Shown: one piece after another, positions 22,837 through 31,504 of the stretch | Layout: the number at the start of each line of letters is the position of its first letter | Numbering within the stretch: position 1 is the stretch's first letter | The notes under the pieces: generated by a model | Told to the model about the DNA's origin: nothing | The model's database searches: none | The model's input: only the letters and a program-made list of their open reading frames with translations | Assembly (NCBI GenBank): GCA_052143895.1 | Contig: JBKQRT010000120.1 | Coordinates: forward strand, 1-57,392 | Source of the DNA: Bog-756 sp052143895 | GTDB lineage: Bacteria; Actinomycetota; Acidimicrobiia; Acidimicrobiales; RAAP-2 | Length of the DNA: 57,392 nucleotides | Reading direction: 5' to 3' | Made by a program: the position numbers and the translations under genes

Positions 22837-24060
22837 TCAACCGCGACGGCGGACCGGGACGCTGGCGTAACCGGCCACGTTGGACATCTGCACGCGGGTG
22901 CAGGCGGCCTCGTCGACCTCGAACGACGGCCAGCGCGTGGTCAGCTTCTCGAGGGCGATGCGGCTCTCCATCCGGGCCAGGGCGGCGCCGAGGCAGCTGT
23001 GCACCCCGTACCCGAACCCGAGGGCGAGTGACGGCGGTCGGTCGATGTCGAACACGTCCGGGTCCTCGTAGAAGCGCTCGTCGCGGGACGCCGACCCGGT
23101 GACCAGGATGGTCGGAACGCCGGCGGGGACGGTGACGCCGCCGAACACGGACTGCCGGACCGAGAACCGACCCTGGTACTGCGACGGCGGCAGGTACCGC
23201 AGCACCTCTTCCACGGCGTTCGGGATCCTGTCCGGTTCATCGACCACCGCGCGGTACTGGTCGGGCGAGCGGTGGAACAGCACGGTGGCGTTGCCGATGA
23301 GCTTGGTGACCGTCTCGGCCCCCGCGCCGCCGAGCAGGGCGGCGAAGCCGGCGATCTCCTCGTCGTCGAGCCGGGTCATCTCGCCGTCCCCCCGGTCGAC
23401 CTCGACCACGGTGAGCTGGGTGATCATGTCGTCCGCCGGGCACCGGCGCTTCTCGCGGGCGAGCTCGAGCCAGTACAGCCAGCTCTCGGTGGAGGCGCGG
23501 ACGCCCTCCGGGGTGGGATCCATCTGACCGGGCTCGCGGTGCAGGCTGGCGTCCAGCCAGTGGCGGATCTGCTGGCGCGCCCCTTCGGGGACGCCCAGCA
23601 TGCGGGAGATGATCTCGACGGGGAACAGCGCGCTGAAGTCGGCGACGGCGTCGAAGCCGTCGGCGTGGTCGAACGGTGCGAGGTACGACACGATCACGTC
23701 CCGGACCATCGGCTCGAGCGAAGCGACGGCGCGGGGCGTGAACACCCGGCTGACCAGTGCCCGCAGGCGGTTGTGATCGGGCGGGTCCATCATGATGATG
23801 GACCGGTACATCTTGATGATCTCCGGATCGGTGTTGAGGGTCGACAGGTCGACCCCGTGGCTGCTGGAGAAGGTCTGCCAGCCCTTGTGGGCGGCGCAGA
23901 CGTCCGCGTAGCGGAAGAGCGCCCAGAATCCGTACCGCTCGTTGCGGTATACGGGGGCCTCGTCGCGCATCCTCCGGTAGAGGTCGTACGGGTCGTTGAA
24001 GTAGTCGTCGGAGAACGGGTCGAATTCGACCGGCGCCCCCCGCTGGGTGCCCATGGACAT
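22837..24060 (-). CDS. Cytochrome P450
   Basis: A 407-residue soluble bacterial P450. The heme motif is FGYGVHSCLGAALAR with Cys356 as thiolate ligand. The ExxR pair is EEVLRY (about 284-289) and the I-helix oxygen-binding segment is GGAGAETVT (about 244-252), with the acid-alcohol pair as Glu-Thr. The N-terminus reads FDPFSDDYFNDPYDLYRRM, typical of class I actinobacterial P450s such as the CYP125/CYP142-like and terpene/steroid groups. No ferredoxin or reductase gene is adjacent. ATG at 24060 follows GGGAGGTGAGG; that ribosome binding site is part of a 16-bp palindrome (24069-24084). Confidence 0.92.
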   Translation of the reverse strand: MSMGTQRGAPVEFDPFSDDYFNDPYDLYRRMRDEAPVYRNERYGFWALFRYADVCAAHKGWQTFSSSHGVDLSTLNTDPEIIKMYRSIIMMDPPDHNRLRALVSRVFTPRAVASLEPMVRDVIVSYLAPFDHADGFDAVADFSALFPVEIISRMLGVPEGARQQIRHWLDASLHREPGQMDPTPEGVRASTESWLYWLELAREKRRCPADDMITQLTVVEVDRGDGEMTRLDDEEIAGFAALLGGAGAETVTKLIGNATVLFHRSPDQYRAVVDEPDRIPNAVEEVLRYLPPSQYQGRFSVRQSVFGGVTVPAGVPTILVTGSASRDERFYEDPDVFDIDRPPSLALGFGYGVHSCLGAALARMESRIALEKLTTRWPSFEVDEAACTRVQMSNVAGYASVPVRRRG

Positions 24061-24068
24061 CCTCACCT

Positions 24069-24084
24069 CCCGTACCGGTACGGG
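24069..24084. promoter_or_regulatory. Perfect 16-bp palindrome overlapping the P450 ribosome binding site
   Basis: CCCGTACCGGTACGGG is perfectly self-complementary. On the minus strand its last bases GGG begin the GGGAGG ribosome binding site of the P450, nine bases before the ATG. It could be a repressor operator of the TetR type or, as RNA, a hairpin that hides the ribosome binding site. No regulator gene is adjacent. Confidence 0.65.
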
Positions 24085-24167
24085 TGCCGGAGCGATCCGA
24101 TCCCGTTGTGTCCGATGGTACCCAGCCGAGGTTCTGTCGGGTCGGCCTGGGTCCGGTCGGCCCGGTC

Positions 24168-24491
24168 CTAGTCGGCGCTCGGGGGCCAGGGCAGTGACCG
24201 GAAGCGCAGCCGGGCGCTGAGGGTGCGCGACGACGGGTGCCGGGCGCGGGCCCGTCGGAGCAGTTCCTCGGTCTTGCGGTCGACGTCGCGTTCGATGCTG
24301 GTGGCCAGCTGCATGACGCACGCCGAGCCGGCCGGGTGCCGGATCAGCTCGTCCAGCTGGTGCTGCTGGCGGTCGCGCTCGACGATCAGCTGCTCGTCGG
24401 TGGACAGCAGGTACATCTCGACGCCGTTCACCGTCGTGCGGGACGGTGCGCTCGGTCGCGTGTCTGACTGACGCTCGGATCGGGAGTCCAT
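24168..24491 (-). CDS. Small helical hypothetical protein
   Basis: A 107-residue protein I do not recognise. It has a Ser/Arg-rich start (residues 1-20), then EMYLLSTDEQLIVERDRQQH and a charged helix (SIERDVDRKTEELLRRARAR), so it is mostly helical and probably cytosolic. ATG at 24491 lacks a clear ribosome binding site; ATG at codon 26 (24416) could be the true start. The gene sits 106 nt upstream of the P450 and is divergent from the OLD-family gene. Codon use is consistent with a real gene, but the call is weak. Confidence 0.45.
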   Translation of the reverse strand: MDSRSERQSDTRPSAPSRTTVNGVEMYLLSTDEQLIVERDRQQHQLDELIRHPAGSACVMQLATSIERDVDRKTEELLRRARARHPSSRTLSARLRFRSLPWPPSAD

Positions 24492-24620
24492 GGGTGCACC
24501 ATCGGCCGGGGGCGTCCCGGCCTTGAACCCGGCCGGCCGTCAGGCCCACGAACGGTTCAGTGGGGGGCGAATGCTGCCGATAGAGAGTCCGATGGTCAAT
24601 TGCCGAGGTGGTGCTACCAG

Positions 24621-24645
24621 CCGGCTCACTCTGCGAGTGGGCCGG
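24621..24645 (+). promoter_or_regulatory. Strong hairpin in the leader of the OLD-family gene
   Basis: CCGGCTCACTC (24621-24631) pairs with GAGTGGGCCGG (24635-24645) across a three-base loop: eleven pairs, one of them G-T. It lies 72 nt upstream of the start codon. No T-run follows, so it is not a typical terminator; an operator or leader structure is possible. Confidence 0.45.
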
Positions 24646-24716
24646 ACCCACGCGGGCCGGGCACGCCCCGGGCCGGCGACCGGTGACGGGAGCCTTTCGC
24701 AGAGGACGGAGCGGTC

Positions 24717-26621
24717 GTGCGTCTGATCTCGTTCAGGGTCGAGCGGTTCAGGAACATCCTCGATTCGGGCACCATCGAGGTCGACAGTGGCATCACGTGC
24801 CTGGTCGGCAAGAACGAGTCCGGCAAGACCAACATCCTCCACGCCCTCCACGCGCTCAACCCGGCGCTCACCGACCGGCTGTTCGACGAGCAGCAGTACC
24901 CTCGCTGGCTGCAGAAGGAGCACCAGCGCACCGCCGAATTCGAGACCGCCCGGCCCATCTCGGCCACTTTTGAGCTCACGGACGATGAAGCCGACGCCGT
25001 GAGCGCCCGGTTCGGCGCCGGCGTGCTGATGTCCAACCGGTGGACGTTGAGCGTGGCGTACGACAACAGCAGGGCGTTCACCGTGGAGGTCGACGAGGCG
25101 GCGGCGTGCCGGGCGTTCGAGGAACTGTACGGACTGGACGTGGGGGCGCTCAAGCTCGGCGACCTGCGGGACCAGGTGGAGAAGGAGGCCGGCTCCACCG
25201 CCTTCCGGGCCGACAGCACCGAGAAGCTGACCCCAGCGGCGATCGAGGCACGGGCGACACAGGCGGCACTGGACGCGCTCTACCCGGCGACGGTCGCCGA
25301 CGCGGTCTGCGAGCAGGTCGCCGCGCTGGTGCCGCGTTTCTTCCACTTCGACGAGTACAGCGAGCTGCTGGGCCGCACCGACATCGGCCCACTCATCAAG
25401 GCCCTCCGGACCGACTCGGAGTCGGTGCTGGACGATGCGCAGCGGACCGCGCTGGCACTCCTCAAGCTCGGGTTCGCCACCGACGAGCTCGTGAACCCCG
25501 ACTACGAGAAGCGCAGCGGCGAGATGGAGGCGGTGGCCGCCGACCTCACCCGGCAGGTCCGGCGCTACTGGCACCAGAACGATCACCTTCGGCTCAAGAT
25601 CGACATCGAACCCACGGCCGAGGTGCGGGACGACGGCACCAACGTCCAGCTCATCCAGCTCCGGGTGGAGGACGACCGGCACTACTTCACCAACAACCTG
25701 GACGTGCGGTCGTCGGGGTTCCGGTGGTTCATCTCCTTCCTCGCCGCCTTCAAGGAGTTCTACTCGGACACCTCGGTCATCGTCCTGCTCGACGAGCCCG
25801 CCCTGGCACTCCATGCCCGTGCCCAACAGGACTTCCTCGACTTCATCGCTGACACCCTGGCCGCCCATCACCAGGTCGTGTACACCACCCACTCGCCCTT
25901 CATGGTCGACCCCAACCACCTCGAGCGGGTCCGGGTGGTCGAGGACCTCGGACCCGACGAGGGCACAAAGGTGAGCTCCCAGTTCACCTCCCGCGACCCC
26001 GACACGCTGTCGCCGTTGCAGGGGGCCCTGGGTTACGACATCGCCACCCATATCTTCGTCGGTTCGGACAACCTGGTCGTGGAAGACCTGACCGACTACA
26101 CCTACCTGACCGTGATCTCCGAGGTGCTGCGGGGGCTGGACCGGGCCCACCTCGACGAGCGGTGGCGGGTGCTGCCGGCCGGGGGAGCCGGGACCATGCC
26201 GGCGGCGATCTCGCTGCTCGGCCTGCAGCTCGACGTCACCGTCGTGGTCAACGGGTCCAGCCGCTCGTCGGAGCGGCTCAACCTGGTCCAGGACCACGGC
26301 GTGCTGGAGGCCAGGCGCATCATCATGCTCGGGCCGCTCGCCGGCATGCAGACGGCCGACGTCGAGGACCTGTTCGACCCGGAGGACTACCTCGTCATCT
26401 ACAACGCCACCACGGGTTCGTCCTTGACCGTCAGCCAGCTCGAGGAGGAGAACGATGAACGGATCCTCGACCGCATCCGACGGGTGGCCGGCGAGTTCAA
26501 CCGGAGTGACGCGTCCAACTGGTTCCTGCGCAACCGCAAGGCGGCCAGCTACGTCCTGCGCCCGGTCACGCTCAACCGGTTCGAAGCGCTCTTCCGGTCG
26601 ATCAACGAGACGCTCTCGTAG
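24717..26621 (+). CDS. OLD-family ATPase with degenerate Toprim domain
   Basis: A 634-residue protein with the order of class 1 OLD proteins. The ABC/SMC-type ATPase occupies residues 1 to about 400: Walker A GKNESGKT (31-38), signature-like region near RSSGFRWFISFL (331-342), Walker B VLLDEP (356-361) and the switch histidine His392 in YTTHSP. The Toprim domain follows: acidic Glu456 in NLVVEDLTD, and EDLFD (550-554). The DxD metal-binding pair is replaced by VVVNGSSRSS (509-518), so Asn512 and Ser514 stand where aspartates are expected. OLD proteins are DNA nucleases, some of them anti-phage. GTG at 24717 follows GGACGGAGCG. The gene is alone, with no UvrD-type GajB partner. Confidence 0.85.
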   Translation: MRLISFRVERFRNILDSGTIEVDSGITCLVGKNESGKTNILHALHALNPALTDRLFDEQQYPRWLQKEHQRTAEFETARPISATFELTDDEADAVSARFGAGVLMSNRWTLSVAYDNSRAFTVEVDEAAACRAFEELYGLDVGALKLGDLRDQVEKEAGSTAFRADSTEKLTPAAIEARATQAALDALYPATVADAVCEQVAALVPRFFHFDEYSELLGRTDIGPLIKALRTDSESVLDDAQRTALALLKLGFATDELVNPDYEKRSGEMEAVAADLTRQVRRYWHQNDHLRLKIDIEPTAEVRDDGTNVQLIQLRVEDDRHYFTNNLDVRSSGFRWFISFLAAFKEFYSDTSVIVLLDEPALALHARAQQDFLDFIADTLAAHHQVVYTTHSPFMVDPNHLERVRVVEDLGPDEGTKVSSQFTSRDPDTLSPLQGALGYDIATHIFVGSDNLVVEDLTDYTYLTVISEVLRGLDRAHLDERWRVLPAGGAGTMPAAISLLGLQLDVTVVVNGSSRSSERLNLVQDHGVLEARRIIMLGPLAGMQTADVEDLFDPEDYLVIYNATTGSSLTVSQLEEENDERILDRIRRVAGEFNRSDASNWFLRNRKAASYVLRPVTLNRFEALFRSINETLS

Positions 26622-26685
26622 GGCGTCGGAGCAACACACCCGGTGCCACCCGCGCCGGTGGGGGGAACCGGGGAGTGGATCGGGG

Positions 26686-27066
26686 TCATGCCGACGGGGT
26701 CGACGGCGAGGACCTGACCTGGGCGTCGAGCTCCTGGAGGTCGAAGTAGTCGCGCCACCGCGTGACCAGTCCGTCGGCGTCGACGTCCACCACGGTGCAC
26801 CCGTGGATGGACACCGGGATCGTGCCGCCGAGTGTCCCGCGCCCGATCCATTCGAACGCACCGCCGGATCCGTCGCCGTGGACCCACAGGATCTCCTGGC
26901 GCCAGTCCGGGAACGACGTCGCGGTCATCGCCTCGATGGCGGCGAGGTCCGTGGTCGGCGGGTTCACCGGATCGCTGAACAGCGCCCCCGGCGCGAAGAA
27001 GGACGGGAAGTCCCCCTCGGGCCCGAGCGCCACCTCGAGCCGCTCTGCCCACGACGACCAGTCCAC
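26686..27066 (-). CDS. SnoaL-like / NTF2-fold protein
   Basis: A 126-residue protein with the NTF2-like cone fold pattern: WAERLEVALGPEGDFPSFFA, then FSDPVNPPTTDLAAIEAM, WVHGDGSGGAFEWIGRG, and the closing strand-turn VDVDADGLVTRWRDYFDLQEL. Relatives include SnoaL-type cyclases, limonene epoxide hydrolase-like enzymes and ligand-binding proteins, so the activity is open. The GTG at 27066 is chosen because VDWSSWAERLE begins the conserved region. It is convergent with the OLD gene and divergent from an amidohydrolase. Confidence 0.65.
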   Translation of the reverse strand: MDWSSWAERLEVALGPEGDFPSFFAPGALFSDPVNPPTTDLAAIEAMTATSFPDWRQEILWVHGDGSGGAFEWIGRGTLGGTIPVSIHGCTVVDVDADGLVTRWRDYFDLQELDAQVRSSPSTPSA

Positions 27067-27207
27067 GACGTCACCGTACCGTGCGGGCTCCGCCCCGGCT
27101 CCCGCCGGGGCCCTCCCGCCCGGGTCACCCTCGCGGGTCGGGGCGCCCCGCAGTAGTCTGCGCCGGGGGATGAGGTGGCGGGTCGGCGACCCAGGAGGTC
27201 GGATCGG

Positions 27208-28578
27208 GTGACAGATCGGGACGGCGACGGATCGGGCACGGGCGGCTCCTACGTGGTGGTGTCGGCCGACGCCCACGCGGCGCCGGACACCCTGGAGGAG
27301 TTCCTCTCCTACGTCGATCCCGCGCACCGCGAGGCGGTGGCCGCCTTCGGCGACCTCTCGTCGGTGGCCATCCCCATGTTCGGAGGCATCGATCCGGGGG
27401 AGATCGACGAACCGGACGCGGTCCGGGCCGTGGCCAGCCGCCGGCTGGCCGGCATGGGGGTCGACACCGCGGCGGCGGCCGAGTGGCTGGCCAACTACGG
27501 CACCGACTGGGTGTTCCCCTCCGATGCGGACGGCCGAAGGCTCGCCTACCTCGAGGAGCAGGGGATCCACGCCGAGGTGGTGTTCCCCGGTCCGGTCCTG
27601 GCCGGTGGGCTGTCGCCGGCGATGTACCTGGGGGGACACACGGCGAGCGGGCTCGAGCCGGTGTGGCCCGCCCTCCACGCCTACAACCGGTGGTTGGCCG
27701 AGTTCTGCGCTGCCGCGCCCGGTCGCCGGACCGGCTGCATCCCGATCGATCTCCACGACATGGACCGTGCCGTCCAGGAGATCGGGTGGGCGCGGGACGC
27801 CGGGCTCTCCGGAGGGATCATGCTCCCCGCCATGTCGGTGAGATCGGGTCTGCCCGGCTACGCCGACGACTACTACGAGCCGCTGTGGAGCGCGTGCGAG
27901 GACCACGGTGTGGTGGTCAACCTGCACACCGGCGCCTCCGGCACCGCCACCGACGCCAAGTACCTCTACGACGACCGCCACGGAGGCTTCCTCGGGCTGT
28001 ACGAGGTGTTCGTGTTCACCCGCCGCCCACTCTGGTTCCTGGTCTTCGGCGGGGTGTTCGACCGGCATCCGGACCTCAAGGTGGTGGTCACGGAGAACGG
28101 CGTCCAGTGGCTGCCCTCCCTTGTCCGGGACATGGAGTCCTTCTTCGACACCCATGGTGGCGCACCCGTGCGCTCCTACCTCTCGCACCGCCCGGCCGAG
28201 TACTTCGACCGGCACGTGTTCCTCGGGGGTTCGCTCATGAAGCGCCAGGAGGCCGAGATGCGGGACGAGATCGGTGTCGACCGCCTCATGTGGGGCGCCG
28301 ACTACCCCCATCTCGAAGGGGCGGCCCCGGTCCACCGGCTGGTGCTGCGCCAGGTGTTCGGGGGGATGCCCGAGGCTGACCTGCGCAAGATGTTGGGGAT
28401 GAACGCCGTCGGGGTCTTCGGTTTCGACGGTGCCCAGCTGCAGGCGGCCGCCGACCGGGTCGGTCCCACGGTGGAGGACCTGTCGACCACGGTGTCCCTG
28501 GACGAGATCCCGAAGACCTTCAGCTGGAGCTTGGGCCGGCCGGTCCCCCTCCTGTCGGATCACCAGGCCGTGCCGTAG
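27208..28578 (+). CDS. Amidohydrolase 2 family (TIM-barrel) metal-dependent hydrolase/decarboxylase
   Basis: A 456-residue protein of the amidohydrolase_2 (ACMSD-like) family. The N-terminal metal site is SADAHAAPD (DxH pattern), the central part has GVVVNLHTGASG and DLKVVVTENGVQWLP, and the C-terminal acid is in MWGADYPHLEG. The family hydrolyses or decarboxylates aromatic and related acids. GTG at 27208 follows AGGAGG with nine bases between. The 3' end overlaps the convergent nitroreductase by 19 nt. It is one of three amidohydrolase_2 genes in the window. Confidence 0.85.
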   Translation: MTDRDGDGSGTGGSYVVVSADAHAAPDTLEEFLSYVDPAHREAVAAFGDLSSVAIPMFGGIDPGEIDEPDAVRAVASRRLAGMGVDTAAAAEWLANYGTDWVFPSDADGRRLAYLEEQGIHAEVVFPGPVLAGGLSPAMYLGGHTASGLEPVWPALHAYNRWLAEFCAAAPGRRTGCIPIDLHDMDRAVQEIGWARDAGLSGGIMLPAMSVRSGLPGYADDYYEPLWSACEDHGVVVNLHTGASGTATDAKYLYDDRHGGFLGLYEVFVFTRRPLWFLVFGGVFDRHPDLKVVVTENGVQWLPSLVRDMESFFDTHGGAPVRSYLSHRPAEYFDRHVFLGGSLMKRQEAEMRDEIGVDRLMWGADYPHLEGAAPVHRLVLRQVFGGMPEADLRKMLGMNAVGVFGFDGAQLQAAADRVGPTVEDLSTTVSLDEIPKTFSWSLGRPVPLLSDHQAVP

Positions 28579-29180
28579 CGGTCCCGGTGGACCCGCCGGC
28601 GGAGCGGCAGGCGCCGCGGGGGTCCGAGTGGTCGGCGGGGCCAGCCGATGGGGACGACCGCCATGGGTCGGACCGACGGCGGGAGATGGAGCACGGCCCG
28701 GAGCTCGTCGGCGAACATCGTGGCGAGCGTCGTCATGGCCGACCCCAGCCCGAGAGCGGTGGCCGCCAGGAGCAGGTTCTGGGTGGCCGGATAGACCGAC
28801 GAGGGGAGGGTCGATCCGAGCCCGATGTCGCTGTCCCCGCACACCACGACGATGACCGGGGCGGCCATGATCCCGCCTTCGGCGCCCCGGTCGACGTCCC
28901 GGAGGAGGGGCGCGGGCAGGCGACCCTCGGATTGCCGGCGACCGCCCTCGCGCCAGGCCCGGCGTGTCAGCTCCCCGACGGCCACCCGGAGCTCGGCGTC
29001 CCGCACCACCACGAAGACCCACGGCTGGAGGTTCTCGGCGCTCGGGGCATGGGTGGCGGCAACGAGGCAGCGTTCGATCAGCTCGTCGTCCACCGCACGG
29101 TCGCTGAACTCCCGACAGGCCCGTTGCCCCAGGACGACGTCGAAGAACGGCCTCCCGCCGGCGTCGTCCCCGTCAGCCAT
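28560..29180 (-). CDS. Nitroreductase family FMN protein
   Basis: A 206-residue nitroreductase. FMN-binding text includes GQRACREFSDRAVDDELIER (about 18-37), ATHAPSAENLQPWVFVVV (about 42-59), and YPATQNLLLAATALGLGSAM with LPPSVRPMAVVPIGWP. The family reduces nitroaromatics, quinones or flavins, and some members act in cofactor or aromatic metabolism. ATG at 29180 follows GGAGCGAG; a GTG twelve bases upstream is possible. The C-terminus is unusually arginine-rich (RRLPLRRRVHRDR). Confidence 0.85.
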   Translation of the reverse strand: MADGDDAGGRPFFDVVLGQRACREFSDRAVDDELIERCLVAATHAPSAENLQPWVFVVVRDAELRVAVGELTRRAWREGGRRQSEGRLPAPLLRDVDRGAEGGIMAAPVIVVVCGDSDIGLGSTLPSSVYPATQNLLLAATALGLGSAMTTLATMFADELRAVLHLPPSVRPMAVVPIGWPRRPLGPPRRLPLRRRVHRDRYGTAW

Positions 29181-29376
29181 CTCGCTCCGCACCCGTCATC
29201 GAGGTCTCCGAACCGTCCGCACCGGGACGCCACGTCGAAGCTAGCCCGGTCGAGCGCGTCCGGGCGCGCCGGTCGGTCGTTCACTAGAGTCGCGCTGGTC
29301 GGACTGACGCGGGCTCGGACGCGGCCCACGGGTGCCGACCACGGGCTCCGCCTGCCCCTGATCCTGGGAGCGCCGC

Positions 29377-30195
29377 ATGGTCTTCGATGTCTGGGTGAAC
29401 TCCATCTCCGCGAAGGCCGCCGAGCGGTTCCTGGCCCGGACCGGGTTCGGCGAGATCGAAGGGTTCTTCGGCAGCGGGATCCGGGGTGGCATGAGCGATC
29501 TCGACCTACTAGACGAGATGGACCGGCTCGGTGTCGACCGAGCCGCCCTGACGGGGACCCTGTCGTCGGTCGAGGAGGTGACGGTGGCGTTCGTAGCCGA
29601 ACACCGGGACCGCCTGTTGCTGGCGGCCGTCGTGGACCACCCGGAACGGCCACGGCAGCAGAGCACCCAGGTCCGGGCCCGGGTGGCCGACGGGACCCTC
29701 GACCTCGTCCGGGTGTCGCCACTGGTGCGCCAGTACCCGCTCAACCACCCCCTCTACTATCCCGTGTACGCCACCTGCGAGGAGCTCGGGGTGCCCGTCT
29801 CGATCAACATCGGCATCCCGGGCCCGCAGGTCCGGTCCCGCTGCCAGGATCCCGTGCTGCTCGAGGACGTCCTCATCGACTTCCCCGATCTGGTGGTGAT
29901 CGGGGCCCACATGGGCCATCCCTACGAGGAGCTCCTCATCGAGTACCTGTTGAAGTGGCCGAACCTGTACCTCTCGAACTCGGCGTACTCGGCGAAGTAC
30001 CTCCACCCGGCGCTGGTGGCGTTCATGGGGTCGCGTCGGGGTCGGGGACGCGTCCTGTTCGCATCCGACCATCCCTTCTTCCCCATGGAGCGCGCGCTGG
30101 ATGCCGCCCGCTCCCTGCCGTTGAGCGAGGAGGCCATGCACGACTTCCTCGGTGGTGCGGCGGCGAGGATCTTCGAACGGTCGTCTCGTGCCTGA
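29377..30195 (+). CDS. Amidohydrolase 2 family protein without the N-terminal HxH motif
   Basis: A 272-residue protein, shorter than its two relatives in the window. The barrel motifs are VSINIGIPGPQ, LVVIGAHMGHPYEELLIEY, YLSNSAYSAKYLHPAL and VLFASDHPFFP (acid Asp). The N-terminal metal-binding DxH/HxH is missing: the first strand reads VFDVWVNSIS. Metal binding may therefore be weaker or absent. ATG at 29377 follows GGGAG. It is 32 nt upstream of an SRPBCC gene on the same strand and probably cotranscribed with it. Confidence 0.8.
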   Translation: MVFDVWVNSISAKAAERFLARTGFGEIEGFFGSGIRGGMSDLDLLDEMDRLGVDRAALTGTLSSVEEVTVAFVAEHRDRLLLAAVVDHPERPRQQSTQVRARVADGTLDLVRVSPLVRQYPLNHPLYYPVYATCEELGVPVSINIGIPGPQVRSRCQDPVLLEDVLIDFPDLVVIGAHMGHPYEELLIEYLLKWPNLYLSNSAYSAKYLHPALVAFMGSRRGRGRVLFASDHPFFPMERALDAARSLPLSEEAMHDFLGGAAARIFERSSRA

Positions 30196-30227
30196 CGAGC
30201 GCCGGTAGCGAACGGACAGGAGGAGCC

Positions 30228-30719
30228 GTGCAAGAACACCGATTCGACTTCGTCGTCGAGGGAACGCCCGAGGAGGTGTGGGACGTGTACTGGCGAGGCA
30301 TGCGGGTCGACGTCGAGACGGACGCAGTCAGCATCGAGATCCTCCACCCGGGCGACGAGCAGGGGAACGGGCTGGTGCGGCACTGTCACTTCCGGGTCCC
30401 GCGATACCTCCTTTCCGGCGGGCGGGCCCAGTCCTGGGAGTGGATCACCGAGGCGGTGCGCCCCGTGGCGTGGCGGTACGACGCCATCGGGAAGCCCCTC
30501 TGGTCCCGGGCGTCGGGGTGGACGCGGCTGGAGGACCTCGGCTCGGGATCGACGAGGGTCCACTTCACGGAGACCTACGATGCCTTCAATCCGGTCAGCC
30601 GCCGGCTCCTCGAGCGGCGGGTGCACGACTTCATCTCGCGGGGGAACGACGAATTGATCGAGGCCTCGCTGGTCCGATCGCTCCGGAAGCTCCATGAGCG
30701 GAAGGGGACGGTCACCTGA
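30228..30719 (+). CDS. SRPBCC family protein
   Basis: A 163-residue START/SRPBCC protein. It begins with a strand and the helix TPEEVWDVYWRGM, has the central beta sheet (GLVRHCHFRVPRYLLSGG, SWEWITEAVRPVAWRYDAIG) and a long C-terminal helix. The family binds hydrophobic ligands; coenzyme Q- and aromatase-type relatives exist. GTG at 30228 follows AGGAGGAGCC, a strong ribosome binding site. It follows the short amidohydrolase by 32 nt, so the two probably act on the same compound. Confidence 0.75.
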   Translation: MQEHRFDFVVEGTPEEVWDVYWRGMRVDVETDAVSIEILHPGDEQGNGLVRHCHFRVPRYLLSGGRAQSWEWITEAVRPVAWRYDAIGKPLWSRASGWTRLEDLGSGSTRVHFTETYDAFNPVSRRLLERRVHDFISRGNDELIEASLVRSLRKLHERKGTVT

Positions 30720-30748
30720 CCCTTCCGGGCCGCAGGTGGCGCGGGTGC

Positions 30749-31504
30749 TCACAACCCGGGGAAGACCGCCCGTAGCTCCTCGAGCACCGCTCCGCCGATC
30801 CCTGGTGGTGTGTGGTCGAGATCGAGCCGGCCGTAGACGAGGCGGACGAACGCCTCGGCGGGAAGCTCGAGGTCCGGGACGGTGGTGCCGTCGGTCCGTA
30901 TCAGCTCGAGCGAGTCGGTACCGAATTCGAGCGTGAACCGCCGCTCGGGATCGCTCGTCCGGACGTGCACGGTCTGCTCGGTCCCGGTGGGCTTGCCGGC
31001 GAACCGGGCGATCAACTCGAGATTGTCGACCACCGCCCGTGCCGCCCGGTCCGGAAGCCCGACGCCCGGCGTGAGGACCACCTCGATGTCCCAGGTGTGC
31101 AGGACGTGCTCGTTGAGCCGCAGCCCGACTAGTCCTGCGAAGTCGAGGTCCATCGGCCCCATGGGGAACCGGAGGCCGCGCCGCTGCTCGGCGTCGAGGG
31201 CGTCGAGGGCGGCGAGCAGCTCGGCGTCGGCCACCAGCGCGTCCGCAGCCTGCGCGTCCGGGACCTTGGCGTTCCACTCGTCCCAGACCGACTGGTTGAC
31301 GTCGGCCGAGCGCTTCCGACCGCTCACGACGTCGTCCAGTCCGCGCCGGAGGATGACCGCACCCGATCCGAGGTGGGAGAGCACGTCGGCGACCGTCCAG
31401 CCGTCCGGATAGGCCGGCTGCCGCAGTTGATCGGGTTCGAGCCGGCCCACCAGCTGGCGTAGGTGCTCCACCGAGTCGTGCAGTGCGGGCAGTCCTTCGC
31501 TCAT
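30749..31504 (-). CDS. Maleylpyruvate isomerase/mycothiol-dependent family protein (DinB fold)
   Basis: A 251-residue protein with an N-terminal MDMPI domain: LVGRLEPDQLRQPAYPDGW, TVADVLSHLGSGA with the first metal histidine, and LRLNEHVLHTWDIE with two more. The C-terminal 80 residues are the beta-rich domain found in mycothiol-dependent maleylpyruvate isomerase (VHVRTSDPERRFTLEFG region). Mycothiol is actinobacterial, which agrees with the rest of the window. The substrate is unknown, since many relatives are not isomerases. ATG at 31504 follows AAGGGACGGGG. Confidence 0.8.
   Translation of the reverse strand: MSEGLPALHDSVEHLRQLVGRLEPDQLRQPAYPDGWTVADVLSHLGSGAVILRRGLDDVVSGRKRSADVNQSVWDEWNAKVPDAQAADALVADAELLAALDALDAEQRRGLRFPMGPMDLDFAGLVGLRLNEHVLHTWDIEVVLTPGVGLPDRAARAVVDNLELIARFAGKPTGTEQTVHVRTSDPERRFTLEFGTDSLELIRTDGTTVPDLELPAEAFVRLVYGRLDLDHTPPGIGGAVLEELRAVFPGL

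Noticed and set aside
24540..26861. Long open minus-strand frame (about 773 codons) opposite the OLD-family gene
   Set aside because: The plus strand holds Walker A, Walker B and Toprim motifs; the minus-strand product is a low-complexity mirror of those codons.
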